From positions 19,704,001-19,768,000 of the forward strand of contig JALMGJ010000011.1 in assembly GCA_023362775.1 (NCBI GenBank): DNA of 64,000 nt, in the 5' to 3' direction. Positions 11,386 to 22,748 of the stretch are shown here, piece by piece. Position 1 is the first letter of the stretch, and the number at the start of each line of letters is the position of its first letter. The position numbers were made by a program, and so were the translations under genes. The stretch is from Charina bottae. Taxonomy: Eukaryota; Chordata; Lepidosauria; Squamata; Charinaidae. Below the pieces are notes generated by a model. That model did not search any database and was not told where the DNA came from. It worked only from the letters and a program-made list of their open reading frames with translations.

Positions 11386-11724
11386 CTGTAGGCGCTTGAA
11401 AATGTTATATCCCATTCTTCACCTCCGTTGTCCTTTTTAAATGGTATATAAACCCCATCCCACCCATCTTTCCTTAAAGGATCTAGTTCCTCGTCTCCTG
11501 ATCATTTCTGACGCCCTTCTCTGAACCCATTCCATGTTGTCTCATATTGGTGCCCCAAACTGGACACTATATACAAAGTGGAATTCTAAAATCTGAAACA
11601 GAAATGAATGCTGCATGGGATACCATCACCGCATCATGAAATATTTCTAAATAATTGAACCCAAGGTAATAATTCTACAACTTTTCTTCCTTTATTTCTG
11701 TTGCTACTATATGATATTGGGTTA

Positions 11725-12060
11725 AAAAGGTAAAGGTTCCCCCCGCACAGTTGTGCAGTCGTGTCCGACTCTAGGGGCTGGTGCTCATCTCCGTTTGTTA
11801 GCCGAAGAGCCAGCGTTGTCCGAAGACACTTCCACGGTCATGCGGCCGGCATGACTCACGCGGAACGCTGTTACCTACCCACCAAAGTGGTACCTATTAA
11901 TCTACTTGCATTTTCATGCTTTCGAATTGCTAGGTTGGCAAGAGCTGGGGCGAGTGCGGGAGCTCACTCCGTCACGCAGGGCTAGGGATTCGAACCTCCA
12001 AACTTGTGATCCTCCAATCAACAAGCCTGGCGTCTTACCTGCTGAGCCACCACGCCCCTT
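11725..12060 (-). mobile_element. tRNA-derived SINE, family A (Sauria-like)
   Basis: A full-length minus-strand copy. The tRNA-like head (GGGGCGTGGTGGCTCAGC) is at the high end. The tail AGAGTCGGACACGACTGCAC, ending in AACCTTTACC, is at the low end. The flanking direct repeat ATATTGGGTTA is at about 11713-11724 and 12061-12072. The tail motif is shared with the Bov-B LINE pieces in the window, consistent with LINE-driven mobilisation. Confidence 0.87.
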
Positions 12061-12072
12061 AATATTGGGTTA

Positions 12073-13500
12073 CATCATCCTAATATAAGTCAATTGGAAT
12101 ACCACATGATCCCAGCTGAGTGCCAAACGCAAACATTTGCCATTCAAAAGGGGCACCTAATCACTTTTCTGACTGCCTGTGAATTATCGAAGATGTGATT
12201 TAAGCCCACACCACTATAAGGAACATGGAAAAAGTGGATCCACATAGAAAGGGAACTGTATCCTTTTCAGTGCCAGTATGAATGACCAATGCATTGACCT
12301 CGATAAATTTTAATAGTAATGAACACCAATTCAGATGAGGCTGTTTCTTTCAGTCTCATATCATTTTGGGTTCTGCACATGATTTGGTCCTTGATTTCCC
12401 ATTCCTCTTTGTCTTTCATGCATTGTGTCTTCCTGCTTTGTGTATGCACTTATTCACCAACTTCACCCTTCATGAAGATGAACAAGCTTATGCCATTCTA
12501 TTTTGCCAATTTGGAGGACTTTTGTGGTAACAAAACACCTGAATTAATGGATCTTATCTTTACTCTAGAAGTTGTTGTTATGATGCAGCCTTCCAATCAC
12601 TGATGTATCTCAGTGCTTTGCTGGGGTAAGCAAGCTATACTGTTAACAGGATGTGTGAAGAATCTGACTGTCCCTCTGAAACTGATTTTGAGAGAAATAA
12701 GAAATAAGGAGTCTGTTGCTTTATTTTTCCTGCTCCCATCATATACACTGGAGACCTTTTTTTCCCTTGCAGAAAGAGGAAAAGGTCATTCTAGCATTGA
12801 AATAGGCAACTTTATTATTTTTTCTTTGTGCAAAATCTAGATGGTTAGCTTTAAAAATTCAGATCACTGTGAGCAAATGGAAAAGTCAGAAACACTGATG
12901 GCAATTCGGGATATAAATATTTTTAATTGTTGATTACTTATTATTCCAAGCCATAACTATCCCCTCAAAATATTCTAGTAATTTACCTTGAGGTCAGTTT
13001 CTCTATTATCCTGCGTTTGATCAGTTACGACATTCAGAGTATGTTCTAGCCTTTGCACATTATAATGCAGATCTTTTAATGAGGTTTTTTTCTGGGGAAG
13101 GGGGATCGGCATTCCTCGTTCTCTGCTGCCATCTTGTGGCATCTTTCTCACATAATCTAGTCTTCAATAACAAGGTTTGAATTTGCCGCGCTACTAAGTC
13201 GTTGTGGCGCGTAATCAAGCTACATCTTTTTTCCTGATTTTCTTGTCCTCCGATGAACGTGGTAGAGAAGCCGAAAGCTTCACCATTTCACCCGTTCTCA
13301 TGAGATACTTTCCGGAAAGACAGAAACACGCGATAAGCCTCGAAAATATACTTTAAATTAATAAAACCTCACAGAACTTTCAGAAACCTTAAGGACTAAA
13401 AATGAAACAAAGCTGTTCCATTTGCTCGCGAGACGGTGAATTATTATTTACTGTCATTGTAGATAGAATAATTTTACAAGTTACATTTTGTTAAGATATT
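12073..13500. other. Intergenic, no gene seen
   Basis: AT-rich, with open frames of at most ~95 codons that show no family resemblance. A TGCTGCCATCTTGTGGCA motif at about 13122-13140 may be a repeat remnant. Confidence 0.5.
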
Positions 13501-13516
13501 TTTTCGCCAAATGAAA

Positions 13517-13558
13517 ACAGCTCTTTAAATGGCGGCGTGGGCGGCCCTGAAAAGGGCC
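13517..13558 (-). terminator. Histone mRNA 3' stem-loop and downstream element (H4 copy 3)
   Basis: Minus-strand GGCCCTTTTCAGGGCC at 13543-13558 with a UUUC loop, followed by TTAAAGAGCTGTTTT (about 13515-13528). It lies 36 bp after the stop. Confidence 0.92.
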
Positions 13559-13594
13559 TTTGGATTATTTTGTTAGCAGTGGAAATGAACTTTT

Positions 13595-13915
<321 letters not shown>

Positions 13916-13956
13916 CTAACTACCAGCTCAATGACAGAAAGCCGCTGTGCCCGGCG

Positions 13957-14125
13957 TTTATATAGTCTGGGGTCGGACCAGAGTGTAAAACCCGAACAAG
14001 AGGGTCTAGTCCTCCTCCGCCCCGCCCCCCTTTGCCAACATGTTAGAAAAACGCTTGGGCAGCCTCACCAATCGATCCAAAGGATGTTAAAACTGCCCAA
14101 TCAGATCTTACTGGAAAGTGTCCAA
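13957..14125 (-). promoter_or_regulatory. H4 copy 3 promoter: site II, TATA, CCAAT boxes
   Basis: Minus-strand CTCTGGTCCGACC (13971-13983) matches the vertebrate H4 site II core, followed by TATATAAA (13957-13964). CCAAT motifs occur near 14069, 14097 and 14123 in plus orientation. Confidence 0.82.
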
Positions 14126-14734
14126 TCAGAGCTCAAAGGAACTTAAATATATTCTAGCCCAAGTTGCACGTCTAATTATTGCATTCCATGGGTCCAAAGG
14201 CTGATTCCTAAATAATGGATATCATTGCAGTCAGAATTTTATCGAATTGGCATGTAGGTGTTTAAACAGAATACATGCGTTTAAAATTTTTAAGGTGTCA
14301 CAGTATTATAAATTGTTTAATGAGTGTCGTTTATATTCTTTTGGGGGCCTATCTCAGAAAAAAAAATTGATGAGGTAAATATATGAGAAATGTAATATTG
14401 TTTTCCATTAGGGTATGCCTCATTCCACTTATTAAAGAACTAAAAATGCTATAAATCATCAACCTTTCCTAGTAGTTTCTTCTTGGTCACTTAGCTCAGT
14501 ATTGTCTACAATCTGATTGACAACAGCTTTTCAAGATTTTAGGCAGGAATCTTTTCTAGTTTTACTTGAAGGTGCTGGACAAAACATGTACTGTATTCCC
14601 CCACTGAACTATGGTCCTTCCTCCCTTGCTGAAGGACTAGAATATGGATTTAGAAGTTAGTTATTCCATCTGAAAATATTAAGTTGTTTTACATGATTCT
14701 ATATTACAAATACCAAGTCATCTTGTCTGCCTCC
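14126..14734. other. Intergenic, no gene seen
   Basis: AT-rich flank between the H4 promoter and the LINE insertion. No recognisable feature. Confidence 0.5.
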
Positions 14735-15726
14735 TAAGGAATCTGTATAACGACCAAGTAGCAACGGTAAGAACAGAGCACGGAACAACGGACTGGTTTA
14801 AGATTGGGAAAGGAGTACGGCAGGGTTGTATACTCTCACCCTACCTATTCAACCTGTACGCAGAACACATCATGCGACATGCTGGGCTTGAGGAATCCAA
14901 GGCTGGAGTTAAAATCGCTGGAAGAAACATTAACAATCTCAGATATGCAGATGATACCACTTTGATGGCTGAAAGCGAGGAGGAGTTGAGGAGCCTTATG
15001 ACGAAGGTGAAAGAAGAAAGTGCAAAAGCTGGATTGCAGTTAAACCTCAAAAAAACCAAGATTATGGCAACGAGCTTGATTGATGACTGGCAAATAGAGG
15101 GAGAAAAAGTGGAGGCAGTGACAGACTTTGTATTTCTAGGCGCAAAGATTACTGCAGATGCTGACTGCAGCCAGGAAATCAGAAGACGTCTACTTCTTGG
15201 GAGGAGAGCAATGGCAAATCTTGATAAAATAGTTAAGAGCAGAGACATCACACTGACAACAAAGGTCCGCATAATTTAAAGCAATGGTATTTCCTGTAGT
15301 AACCTATGGCTGCGAGAGCTGGACCATAAGGAAGGCTGAGCGAAGGAAGATAGATGCTTTTGAACTGTGGTGTTGGAGGAAAATTCTGAGAGTGCCTTGG
15401 ACTGCAAGAAGATCAAACCAGTCCATACTCCAGGAAATCAAGCCAGACTGCTCACTTGAAGGAATGATATTAAAGGCAAAACTGAAGTACTTTGGCCACA
15501 TAATGAGAAGACAGGATACCCTGGAGAAGAAGCTGATGCTAGGAAAAGTGGAAGGCAAAAGGAAGAGGGGCCGACCAAGGGCAAGATGGATGGATGGTAT
15601 TCTGGAGGCGACGGACTCAACCATTGGGGAGCTGGGGATGGTGACGGCCGACAGAAAGCTCTGGCGTGGGCTGGTCCATGAAGTCACGAAGAGTCGGAAA
15701 CGACTGAACGAATAAACAACAACAAA
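14735..15726 (+). mobile_element. Bov-B/RTE LINE, 5'-truncated, frame broken
   Basis: About 1 kb of the 3' end of an RTE-clade retrotransposon. The reverse transcriptase part begins around YND..ATVRTEHGTTDWF and includes GVRQGCILSPYLFNLY and the catalytic YADD box (LRYADDTTLMA, near 14938-14970). The downstream part runs from VTYGCESWTIRKAE to KSRKRLNE. An extra T near 15276-15278 creates a stop and splits the frame. The copy ends with CGAAGAGTCGGAAACGACTG and AACAACAACAAAA. The endonuclease and 5' half are missing. Confidence 0.92.
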
Positions 15727-15832
15727 ATATTACAAATGATTTTTTTATAGTGAGCAAGCTTTTTGATGGGAAAAAAGGAAAACTTGTTTACTTGTTTTAC
15801 AAAAAATAGCAAAGTTCTATCCTATCTTAGAA

Positions 15833-16086
15833 CAGAGCTTTCCAAACTTTTCATGTTGGTGACACACTTTTTAGACATGCATCATTTCGCGACACACAGC
15901 AGGGCATCATTTCGCGACACACTTACAGCAGGGCATCATTTCGCGACACACTTACAGCAGGGCACAAGGCAGGCACTAGGACCTGCATGGAATCCTGGCA
16001 GGGCTCGGAGGCAGCAGCAGCCAGACACACCCAGACACTGCAGCCGACACACTAACGTGTCCCGACACACAGTTTGGAAAGCTCTG
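15833..16086 (+). mobile_element. hAT-like MITE, type 1
   Basis: CAGAGCTTTCCAAACTTTTC to AGTTTGGAAAGCTCTG, 254 bp. It has two short tandem copies of the GGGCATCATTTCGCGACACAC unit. The flanking 8-mers TCTTAGAA / CCTTAACC match only partly, so the target duplication has decayed. Confidence 0.8.
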
Positions 16087-16618
16087 CCTTAACCTCTCCT
16101 GTCTCTCTATAATCCCTATGGGTTTTATTCAAACATACTTATGTTATTATATTATTATAGAGTATGATTATTGTCAACATACTGCTCCGTCAAACACTTT
16201 CAGCATGATACAATCAGCTGTGAAATAGAGTAAGGCAAAGTCTTTGAGTTCTGGTGAGGTATGTGCCTACATCCATGTGGTACTCTTGGAACAATACAGA
16301 AATTATTTCCCATTGCTTTCTTTTAGAAATTGTCTCAAGCTTTTCCCAGCAATTCCTCAGATAACTCATTCTCTCCTGACCCAAGATAGCTTATCTTAGT
16401 TCATAAGTATGCCTGAGAAGGGAGTCCGTGATTGAAGAACAACTAAGGAAGAAAATCTGAACCTCTAATGTGTTAGCTTTATGGGGAAATTAACTCCTTT
16501 TATGATACTTGCTACAAAAGGAGGAAAATCTGCACCGGAGCTTGGGTTAAAGAGCCAATTCCTAATATCCCAGCAAAATGCTAAGTATATTCCCAAAAAC
16601 AAAATTAAACAGAAGGAC
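16087..16618. other. Intergenic, no gene seen
   Basis: AT-rich with no feature recognised. Confidence 0.5.
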
Positions 16619-16760
16619 GTTGTTGTTGTTAGTTGCCGTCGAGTTGTTTACGACTCATAGCGACCCTATGTATAATAGAACGAAATGCTAAATGGTCTTG
16701 CGCCAATTGCCTGACTGTTCCAATGTTTGCATCCATTGTTGCAGTAATTAAAACAGAAGG
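16619..16760 (-). repeat. RTE-type LINE 3' end fragment
   Basis: Begins GTTGTTGTTGTTAGTTGCCG followed by TCGAGTTG and ACTCATAGCGACCCTATG, a terminus common among reptile LINE tails and different from the Bov-B tail. Assigned by resemblance only. Confidence 0.5.
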
Positions 16761-16980
16761 ATAGCCACCCATTAATAACTTGTTAGTACACATCTGAATG
16801 TCTTCAAGGCATGTTAGAGTCGAATTCTGCAAGGATTCTCTTTAAAATGCTTTAAATATTCACATAGAGACACCATGTTATCACTTGTTTATCACTTCAC
16901 AAACTGATTTAATATACAAAAATGGATGGTGCAATAAGACAGAATTGCACATTTCCATACACATATTTCATCTTCTACTG

Positions 16981-17255
16981 CAGGGCTTTGCAAAGTTTTC
17001 CCGCGGCGACACACCAACCGCCATTGGTGTGTCGCCGTGGGAAAACCCGAAGTGCCGCCATTGTGGCAGCGCACAAAAACCCGGAAGCGCTGCTGCTGCT
17101 TTCGGTTTTTGCGCGCCGCCGTTGGTGTGTCACCGTGGGAAAACTGATGATGATCAGCGTTGATGATGATCAGCGCTTCCGGGTTGTGTGGCGACACACC
17201 AGACTGTGTGTGGCGACACACTTTTGTGTTGCAACACACAGTTTGGAAAGCTCTG
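16981..17255 (+). mobile_element. hAT-like MITE, type 2
   Basis: CAGGGCTTTGCAAAGTTTTC to GTTTGGAAAGCTCTG, 275 bp. It is flanked by TTCTACTG / TTCTATTG (7 of 8). The CCCGCGGCGACACACC start and internal CGGAAGCGCT palindrome pieces are as in the other type 2 copies. Confidence 0.85.
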
Positions 17256-17644
17256 TTCTATTGTGTAACTTCTTAACCTCTGTTCCAGTATCAATTTATT
17301 TCCCATGGTAGCATGCATGAAATATACATGACATATACATTTTTGCTGGTATGCTTGATTTTTTTCCCCAGGATCCAGTTCTCTCCCAAAAGCCCAGGTA
17401 GTCATTGTTTGGAACATTCATATTTGTGCCCCGGTTCCTGGCTCCATCAGAACTCCAGTGACACTTCTTTGAAACATCCAACTCTTTTGTCATCTTTCTC
17501 CCTGATGGGTTAGGAAACCCATTAGTGATTCTGACCACCAAAGTAGGAGTTGCTAAGGTTTAGGAGATTTATCTATTTATTCAATGTATATAGCTGCCCA
17601 TCTCAAACCGGTGATGTAGAGTCACTTCCACTAGATGGCATTAC

Positions 17645-17875
17645 TGTTATCTCAGGATCCCCCCTGAGCAAAACATTTGGGGCAGATGCCACACTGGTGC
17701 GGCTTTGCTCCCTCCAATGCACTGTTGACTTGGCCTTCCTGTGAAACATTTATGGGTCTTCAGCTCATCCTTGGTCTTGAAAGCTTCCCTGCAAACAATA
17801 CCCATTTCTCCTGCAGCAGCATCTATTTCTGATGATAGCCGAGAAAATTTGACAAAGTTTGCAGACTTCTTCACT
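17645..17875 (-). pseudogene. Degenerate C2H2 zinc-finger-like fragment
   Basis: Minus-strand translation shows CREAFKTKDELKTHK followed by TGRP in one frame. In another frame it shows a linker-like GAKPHQCGICPKCFAQGG. Both parts resemble C2H2 fingers joined by a TGEKP-type linker, but the frame is broken and a first cysteine is missing. The parent gene is not recognised. The last ~115 bp recur at 19050. Confidence 0.4.
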
Positions 17876-18021
17876 CTCCTTCACCTTGCAAACTCGGTAG
17901 ATGCCAAAGATTACCTGGTGCCTGAGAGAAATTGGGGCAGCCTAGGGTATGTTCAGTGGCATAGCTGCCCTTCTGGTGGGCCAGATGGATCTACTAGCCA
18001 AATGTCTTTTGCCAAAAGAAT

Positions 18022-18126
18022 TTGTTGTTTATTCGTTCAGTCGCTTCCGACTCTTCGTGACTTCATGGACCAGCCCACGCCAGAGCTTCCTGTCGGCCGT
18101 CGCCACCCCCAGCTCCCCCAAGGTCG
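18022..18126 (-). mobile_element. Short 5'-truncated Bov-B tail with 29-bp target duplication
   Basis: Minus-strand Bov-B 3' end (complement of GAAGAGTCGGAAGCGACTG), only 105 bp. It is flanked by a 29-bp direct repeat starting ACTAGCCAAATGTCTTTTG at 17993-18021 and 18127-18155 with one mismatch, a clear target-primed reverse-transcription scar. Confidence 0.85.
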
Positions 18127-18155
18127 ACTAGCCAAATGTCTTTTGGCAAAAGAAT

Positions 18156-18816
18156 ACTGGATGGCATTTGTTCATCATGGATCAGCCAGGGCTGTGCCAG
18201 GTTGTAAGAGAATATGATCACATCACAAATCAGGCAGAAGTTCTGATTTATGTGTGTCATGTGGCAACAGCGTCAGGGGAAAAGAATCTTATTAACCAGG
18301 TGGGAACAGAGAGGAGGAATGTTGGAGAATTCTAACGCAGAAGAAAACAGGGAATCCTTTTTCTTCAAGGAGACACCAGCAGAATCTTTGAAATCGAGAT
18401 CAGTTGGATCTTGTGGTTGAGATGAATCCTCTGCAGGACCCAGACGTTAAAACCTCACGCAACTCCCCTTATTTTGGAACATTTTAAAATGCAGGATAGC
18501 CCCTTGTGAATTACGTAGAAGGGGAAACTAAAAGGAAATCCAAAAAGGGAAAAAGGAGGGTTACTGTGTTCAGTTTCAGATGCTGTTTGAAGATTGCCTA
18601 TTCAAAACAGTTAATCAAGGCACCAGCTGTGCTGTGATTTTTCTCTGTAAGAGCCCAAGAGCTTCTGAGAGACAAGGTCTGAAACTCCAAACCTTCTACC
18701 CTAAGGGCTGGGGAAATTAACTGACCGCTGTAGCTGACCACTACACTTACTGAAAGCCATCTCACCCAATTTGGTGTCGCTCTGATTTCTGTCCTTGTAT
18801 CTACTGCAGGAGTTCA
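18156..18816. other. Intergenic, no gene seen
   Basis: No coding exon or recognised repeat. Confidence 0.45.
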
Positions 18817-18989
18817 TCTCAGGCACTGAATTTGGAAACTTTAGAAGGCACTCATCTACACCCTTCTATCCATCAGATATTCTGTTTGGGGTTGTCTTCT
18901 CCATCTGAAGACAACCCCAAACAGAATATCTGATCGATAGAAGGGTGTAGATGAGTACCTTCTAAAGTTTCCAATTTCAGTGCCTGAGA
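18817..18989. repeat. Long near-perfect palindrome (83-bp arms)
   Basis: Arms 18817-18899 and 18907-18989 are reverse complements with three mismatches and a 7-bp spacer. No transposon ends or target duplication were seen around it. Confidence 0.92.
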
Positions 18990-19049
18990 TTTCCAGAAAC
19001 AGCTGGAAAACGTCCCAACTGAGTCCTTATTGGAAACTGCCAATTATTG

Positions 19050-19165
19050 TTATCTCAGGATCCTCCCTGAGCAAAACATTTGGGGCAGATGCCACACTGG
19101 TGCTGCTTTGCTCCCTCCAATGCACTGTTGACTTGGCATTCCTGTGAAACATTTATGGGCCAACA
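19050..19165 (-). pseudogene. Second copy of the zinc-finger-like segment
   Basis: About 115 bp (TTATCTCAGGATCC to AACATTTATGGG) repeat 17645-17757 with only a few differences, in the same orientation 1.4 kb away. It includes the GAKxHQCGICPKCFAQGG stretch. Confidence 0.55.
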
Positions 19166-19583
19166 GTCAACATTAGGTCAGATGGACAACGTAAGACAAA
19201 TCCTGGGATGGCGATTCCAGTGACTGGGCAGTTTAATACATTTCCAACTTCCTCCAGGTGCATACCAACGGGGCAGCTGTAAGGAAGAAATCTGGAGTCC
19301 AAGCACACAAGTGCAGAATCCCAGCCCACGTTGCTTCCAAACAGATGAATGGGAGGGGGAGGGTACAGCCTAGCCATTTCCAGGACCTGTTGCCTGTGCC
19401 TGTCAGTACGCAAGAATGCAGCCAGGGTCATCCCAGACTTCAGAACTTGGTTCCCACTGTATAAATAAATAGCAGAGATATAGCACAAAGTGCTCCCTTC
19501 AACACATGGGACAGGTTGAAGTTGCACACCAAACACTGGGTAGTAGAGCGATCTTTGGCATTTTGATTCATTAAGGACTAAAC

Positions 19584-19794
19584 CATAGCTTTCCAAACTG
19601 TGTGTCATGACACAACCCGGAAGTGGATGTGCGCACGGCGGCGTGCCATCAGCGCTTCCACGTTTTAGCGGAAAACACGAGGCCGCCACCGTGCACGCCG
19701 CCGCACTCCCCCCCGCGCCGCCGCCATGCACGCTGCCGCCTCGCGCCCCTCCCCCACTGGTGTGTTGCTAACGGCGGCAGTTTGGAAAGCACTG
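19584..19794 (-). mobile_element. hAT-like MITE, type 3
   Basis: CATAGCTTTCCAAACTG to CAGTTTGGAAAGCACTG, 211 bp, flanked by GACTAAAC / GACTAAAG (7 of 8). The GC-rich interior has CGGAAG, CATCAGCGCTTCC and GCCGCC repeats. Confidence 0.83.
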
Positions 19795-19899
19795 GACTAA
19801 AGCTATGAATACATTTAACAAGGAAGAAAGTAGTCTCATGACCATGGAGGGCACGTGAAGAACCACCTTGCTGAAATCAAGGTAGGAGATTGTCTAAAA

Positions 19900-20157
19900 C
19901 AGAGCTTTCCAAACTTTTCATGTTGGTGACACACTTTTTAGACATGCATCATTTTGCAACACACTCTTACAGCAGGGCATCATTTCGCGGCACACTCTTA
20001 CAGCAGGGCACAAGGCAGGCACTAGGACCTGCGCGGAATCCTGGCAGGGCAGGTTTGGAGGCAGCAAGGCACACGGCAGGCACTAGGACCTGCGTGGAAT
20101 CGAGGCAGCAGCAGCCACAACACACCCAGACACTGCAGCCAAGTTTGGAAAGCTCTG
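19900..20157 (+). mobile_element. hAT-like MITE, type 1
   Basis: CAGAGCTTTCCAAACTTTTC to AGTTTGGAAAGCTCTG, 258 bp, with a perfect 8-bp duplication GTCTAAAA (19892-19899, 20158-20165). The interior lacks the CGACACACTAACGTGTC segment near the right end. Confidence 0.86.
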
Positions 20158-20227
20158 GTCTAAAAAAATGACCTGTGCAGCTTGTCTCAGAATGGAAGAC
20201 AAGGTGAGAAGATAAATACACTACAAA

Positions 20228-20442
20228 TACGAGGCTAGAAACTGGGAGACCGTGAGCTCTAGTCCTGCCTTAGGCACGAAGCCAGCTGGGTGGCCTTGGG
20301 CCGGTCACTGTCTCTCAGCCCTAGGAAGTAGGCAAGGGTAAATCACTTCTGAAATGTTGCCAGTAAAACTGCAGGGACTTGTCCAGGCAGCCACCAGGAT
20401 TCAACATTGACTCGAAGGCACACCCTCCCCCCCCCCCCCCCC
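20228..20442 (+). mobile_element. tRNA-derived SINE, family B, ending in a poly-C run
   Basis: Carries GAGGCTAGAAACTGGGAGAC, GCTCTAGTCCTGCCTTAGGC, GGCCTTGGGCCGGTCACT and AAAACTGCAGGGACTTGTCC. The head is truncated. It is followed by a run of about 15 C at 20427-20442. Confidence 0.75.
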
Positions 20443-21145
20443 GCAAAAGTAGATAGAATTGAGACCTACGTTTGGGAGAGTCAAACTAAACGTATTATGA
20501 GGCGACTTTGAGCACTTATTAGTTTTACTGAGTTGCAGTTGACTGAATCAGCCACAAGTGGTTCGGCTTCATATAAACTAAGCCAAAAATCATGATTTAC
20601 AAACCATAGTAATTGAGTTCCCACCGCACATGGTGCGAACCGAAGTGTGCAATGGCTCAGCATGATAGAAGAACCTCTTTGTATCTAGAGCACCATGATG
20701 AATAGAAGATCCAACACAGGTGCGTCTTTCTTCTGCCTCTTTCAATTGCTTGTGTTTTCTAATGTGTATATTCTGTAAGCTTCCTCTCTGAGAGATTACG
20801 CTTGTAACCAAGGTGAAGTTTGGCCCAGCTATGAGATCAAGCGCATAGCATTTGTGGCTGCCATAGTTACAGTTGCTATGGGGGGGAGGCTTCAAATCAG
20901 AGCTCAGGCGGCCTTCTCCAACAGGCTGACTCCAGTAGGAGTTGGAACTCCGTTTCCCAGAATTCCCAGGCTGCTGGACATGCTGGCTGAAAATCAGGAG
21001 AGTTGTAGTCCAGCACAACTGGAGAGTGCAAAATTATAGTAGTTCTGGTTTTAAAAAACAATTTCAGGGAGGTCAGCTGATGACATAAATCCTCCCCTGC
21101 ACTAGCGATATTTGACTCGCCCATATTCTCCAAGCACAGCACATA

Positions 21146-22748
21146 CAGTGGGGCAAAAAAGTATTTAGTCAGCCACCAATTGTGCAAGTTCTCCCACTTA
21201 AAAGATGAGAGAGGCCTGTAATTGACATCATAGGTAGACCTCAACTTTGAGAGACAAAATGAGAAAACAAATCCAGACAATCACATTGTCTGATTTGGAA
21301 AGAATTTATTTGCAAATTATGGTGGAAAATAAGTATTTGGTCAATATCAAAAGTTCATCTCAATACTTTGTTATATATCCTTTGTTGGCAATGACAGAGG
21401 TCAAACATTTTCTGTAAGTCTTCACAAGGTTGGCACACACTGTTGCTGGTATGTTGGCCCATTCCTCCATGCAGATCTCCTCTAGAGCAGTGATGTTTTG
21501 GGGCTGTCGCTGGGCAACACGGACTTTCAACTCCCTCCAAAGGTTTTCTATGGGGTTGAGATCTGGAGACTGGCTAGGCCACTCCAGGACCTTGAAATGC
21601 TTCTTACGAAGCCACTCCTTCGTTGCCCGGGTGGTGTGTTTGGGATCATTGTCATGCTGAAAGACACAGCCACGTTTCATCTTCAATGCCCTTGCTGATG
21701 GAAGGAGGTTTGCACTCAAAATCTCACGATACATGGCCCCATTCATTCTTTCCTGTACACGGAACAGTCGTCCTGGTCCCTTTGCAGAGAAACAGCCCCA
21801 CAGCATGATGTTGCCACCCCCATGCTTCACAGTAGGTATGGTGTTCTTTGGATGCAACTCAGCATTCTCTCTCCTCCAAACATGACGAGTTGTGTTTCTA
21901 CCAAACAGTTCTACTTTGGTTTCATCTGACCATATGACATTCTCCCAATCCTCTCCTGGATCATCCAAATGCTCTCTAGCAAACTTCAGACGGGCCCGGA
22001 CATGTACTGGCTTAAGCAGGGGGACACGTCTGGCACTGCAGGATCCGAGTCCCTGGTGGCGTAGTGTGTTACTGATGGTAGCCTTTGTTACGTTGGTCCC
22101 AGCTCTCTGCAGGTCATTCACTAGGTCCCCCTGTGTGGTTCTGGGATTTTTTGCTCACCGTTCTTGTGATCATTTTGACCCCACGGGGTGAGATCTTGCG
22201 TGGAGCCCCAGATCGAGGGAGATTATCAGTGGTCTTGTATGTCTTCAATTTTCTAATTATTGCTCCCACAGTTGATTTCTTCACACCAAGCTGCTTGCCT
22301 ATTGCAGATTCAGTCTTCCCAGCCTGGTGCAGGTCTACAATTTTGTTTCTGGTGTCCTTCGACAGCTCTTTGGTTTTCACCATAGTGGAGTTTGGAGTGT
22401 GACTGTTTGAGGTTGTGGACAGGTGTCTTTTATACTGATAACAAGTTCAAACAGGTGCCATTCATACAGGTAATGAGTGGAGGACAGAGGAGCCTCTTAA
22501 AGAAGAAGTTACAGGTCTGTGAGAGCCAGAAATCTTGCTTGTTTGTAGGTGACCAAATACTTATTTTCCACCATAATTGGCAAATAAATTCTTTCCAAAT
22601 CAGACAATGTGATTGTCTGGATTTGTTTTCTCATTTTGTCTCTCATAGTTGAGGTCTACCTATGATGTCAATTACAGGCCTCTCTCATCTTTTTAAGTGG
22701 GAGAACTTGCACAATTGGTGGCTGACTAAATACTTTTTTGCCCCACTG
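21146..22748 (-). mobile_element. Tc1-like transposon, nearly intact
   Basis: A 1603-bp element bounded by TA duplications (21144-21145, 22749-22750). Inverted terminal repeats of about 200 bp begin CAGTGGGGCAAAAAAGTATT. The two repeats differ at only a few positions. The terminus is, from memory, that of Tc1 elements widespread in teleost fish and lampreys. The transposase lies inside on the minus strand. Confidence 0.95.
21360..22383 (-). pseudogene. Tc1 transposase, one frameshift
   Basis: A DD34E transposase of the Tc1 family, about 340 residues when both frames are counted. The N-terminal part (22383-22114) starts [20 protein letters not shown] and holds the paired helix-turn-helix DNA-binding region ([25 protein letters not shown]). 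The catalytic part (22121-21360) contains the three acidic residues in [21 protein letters not shown] and [12 protein letters not shown] and ends NKGYITKY. The frames part at a run of six A on the minus strand near 22150, one base longer than a continuous frame would need. No other break was seen, so the copy is either freshly inactivated or carries a sequencing error. Confidence 0.93.

Noticed and set aside
12319..12603. A 94-codon open frame in AT-rich intergenic DNA
   Set aside because: No start context, domain, neighbour logic or similarity; expected by chance in this length.
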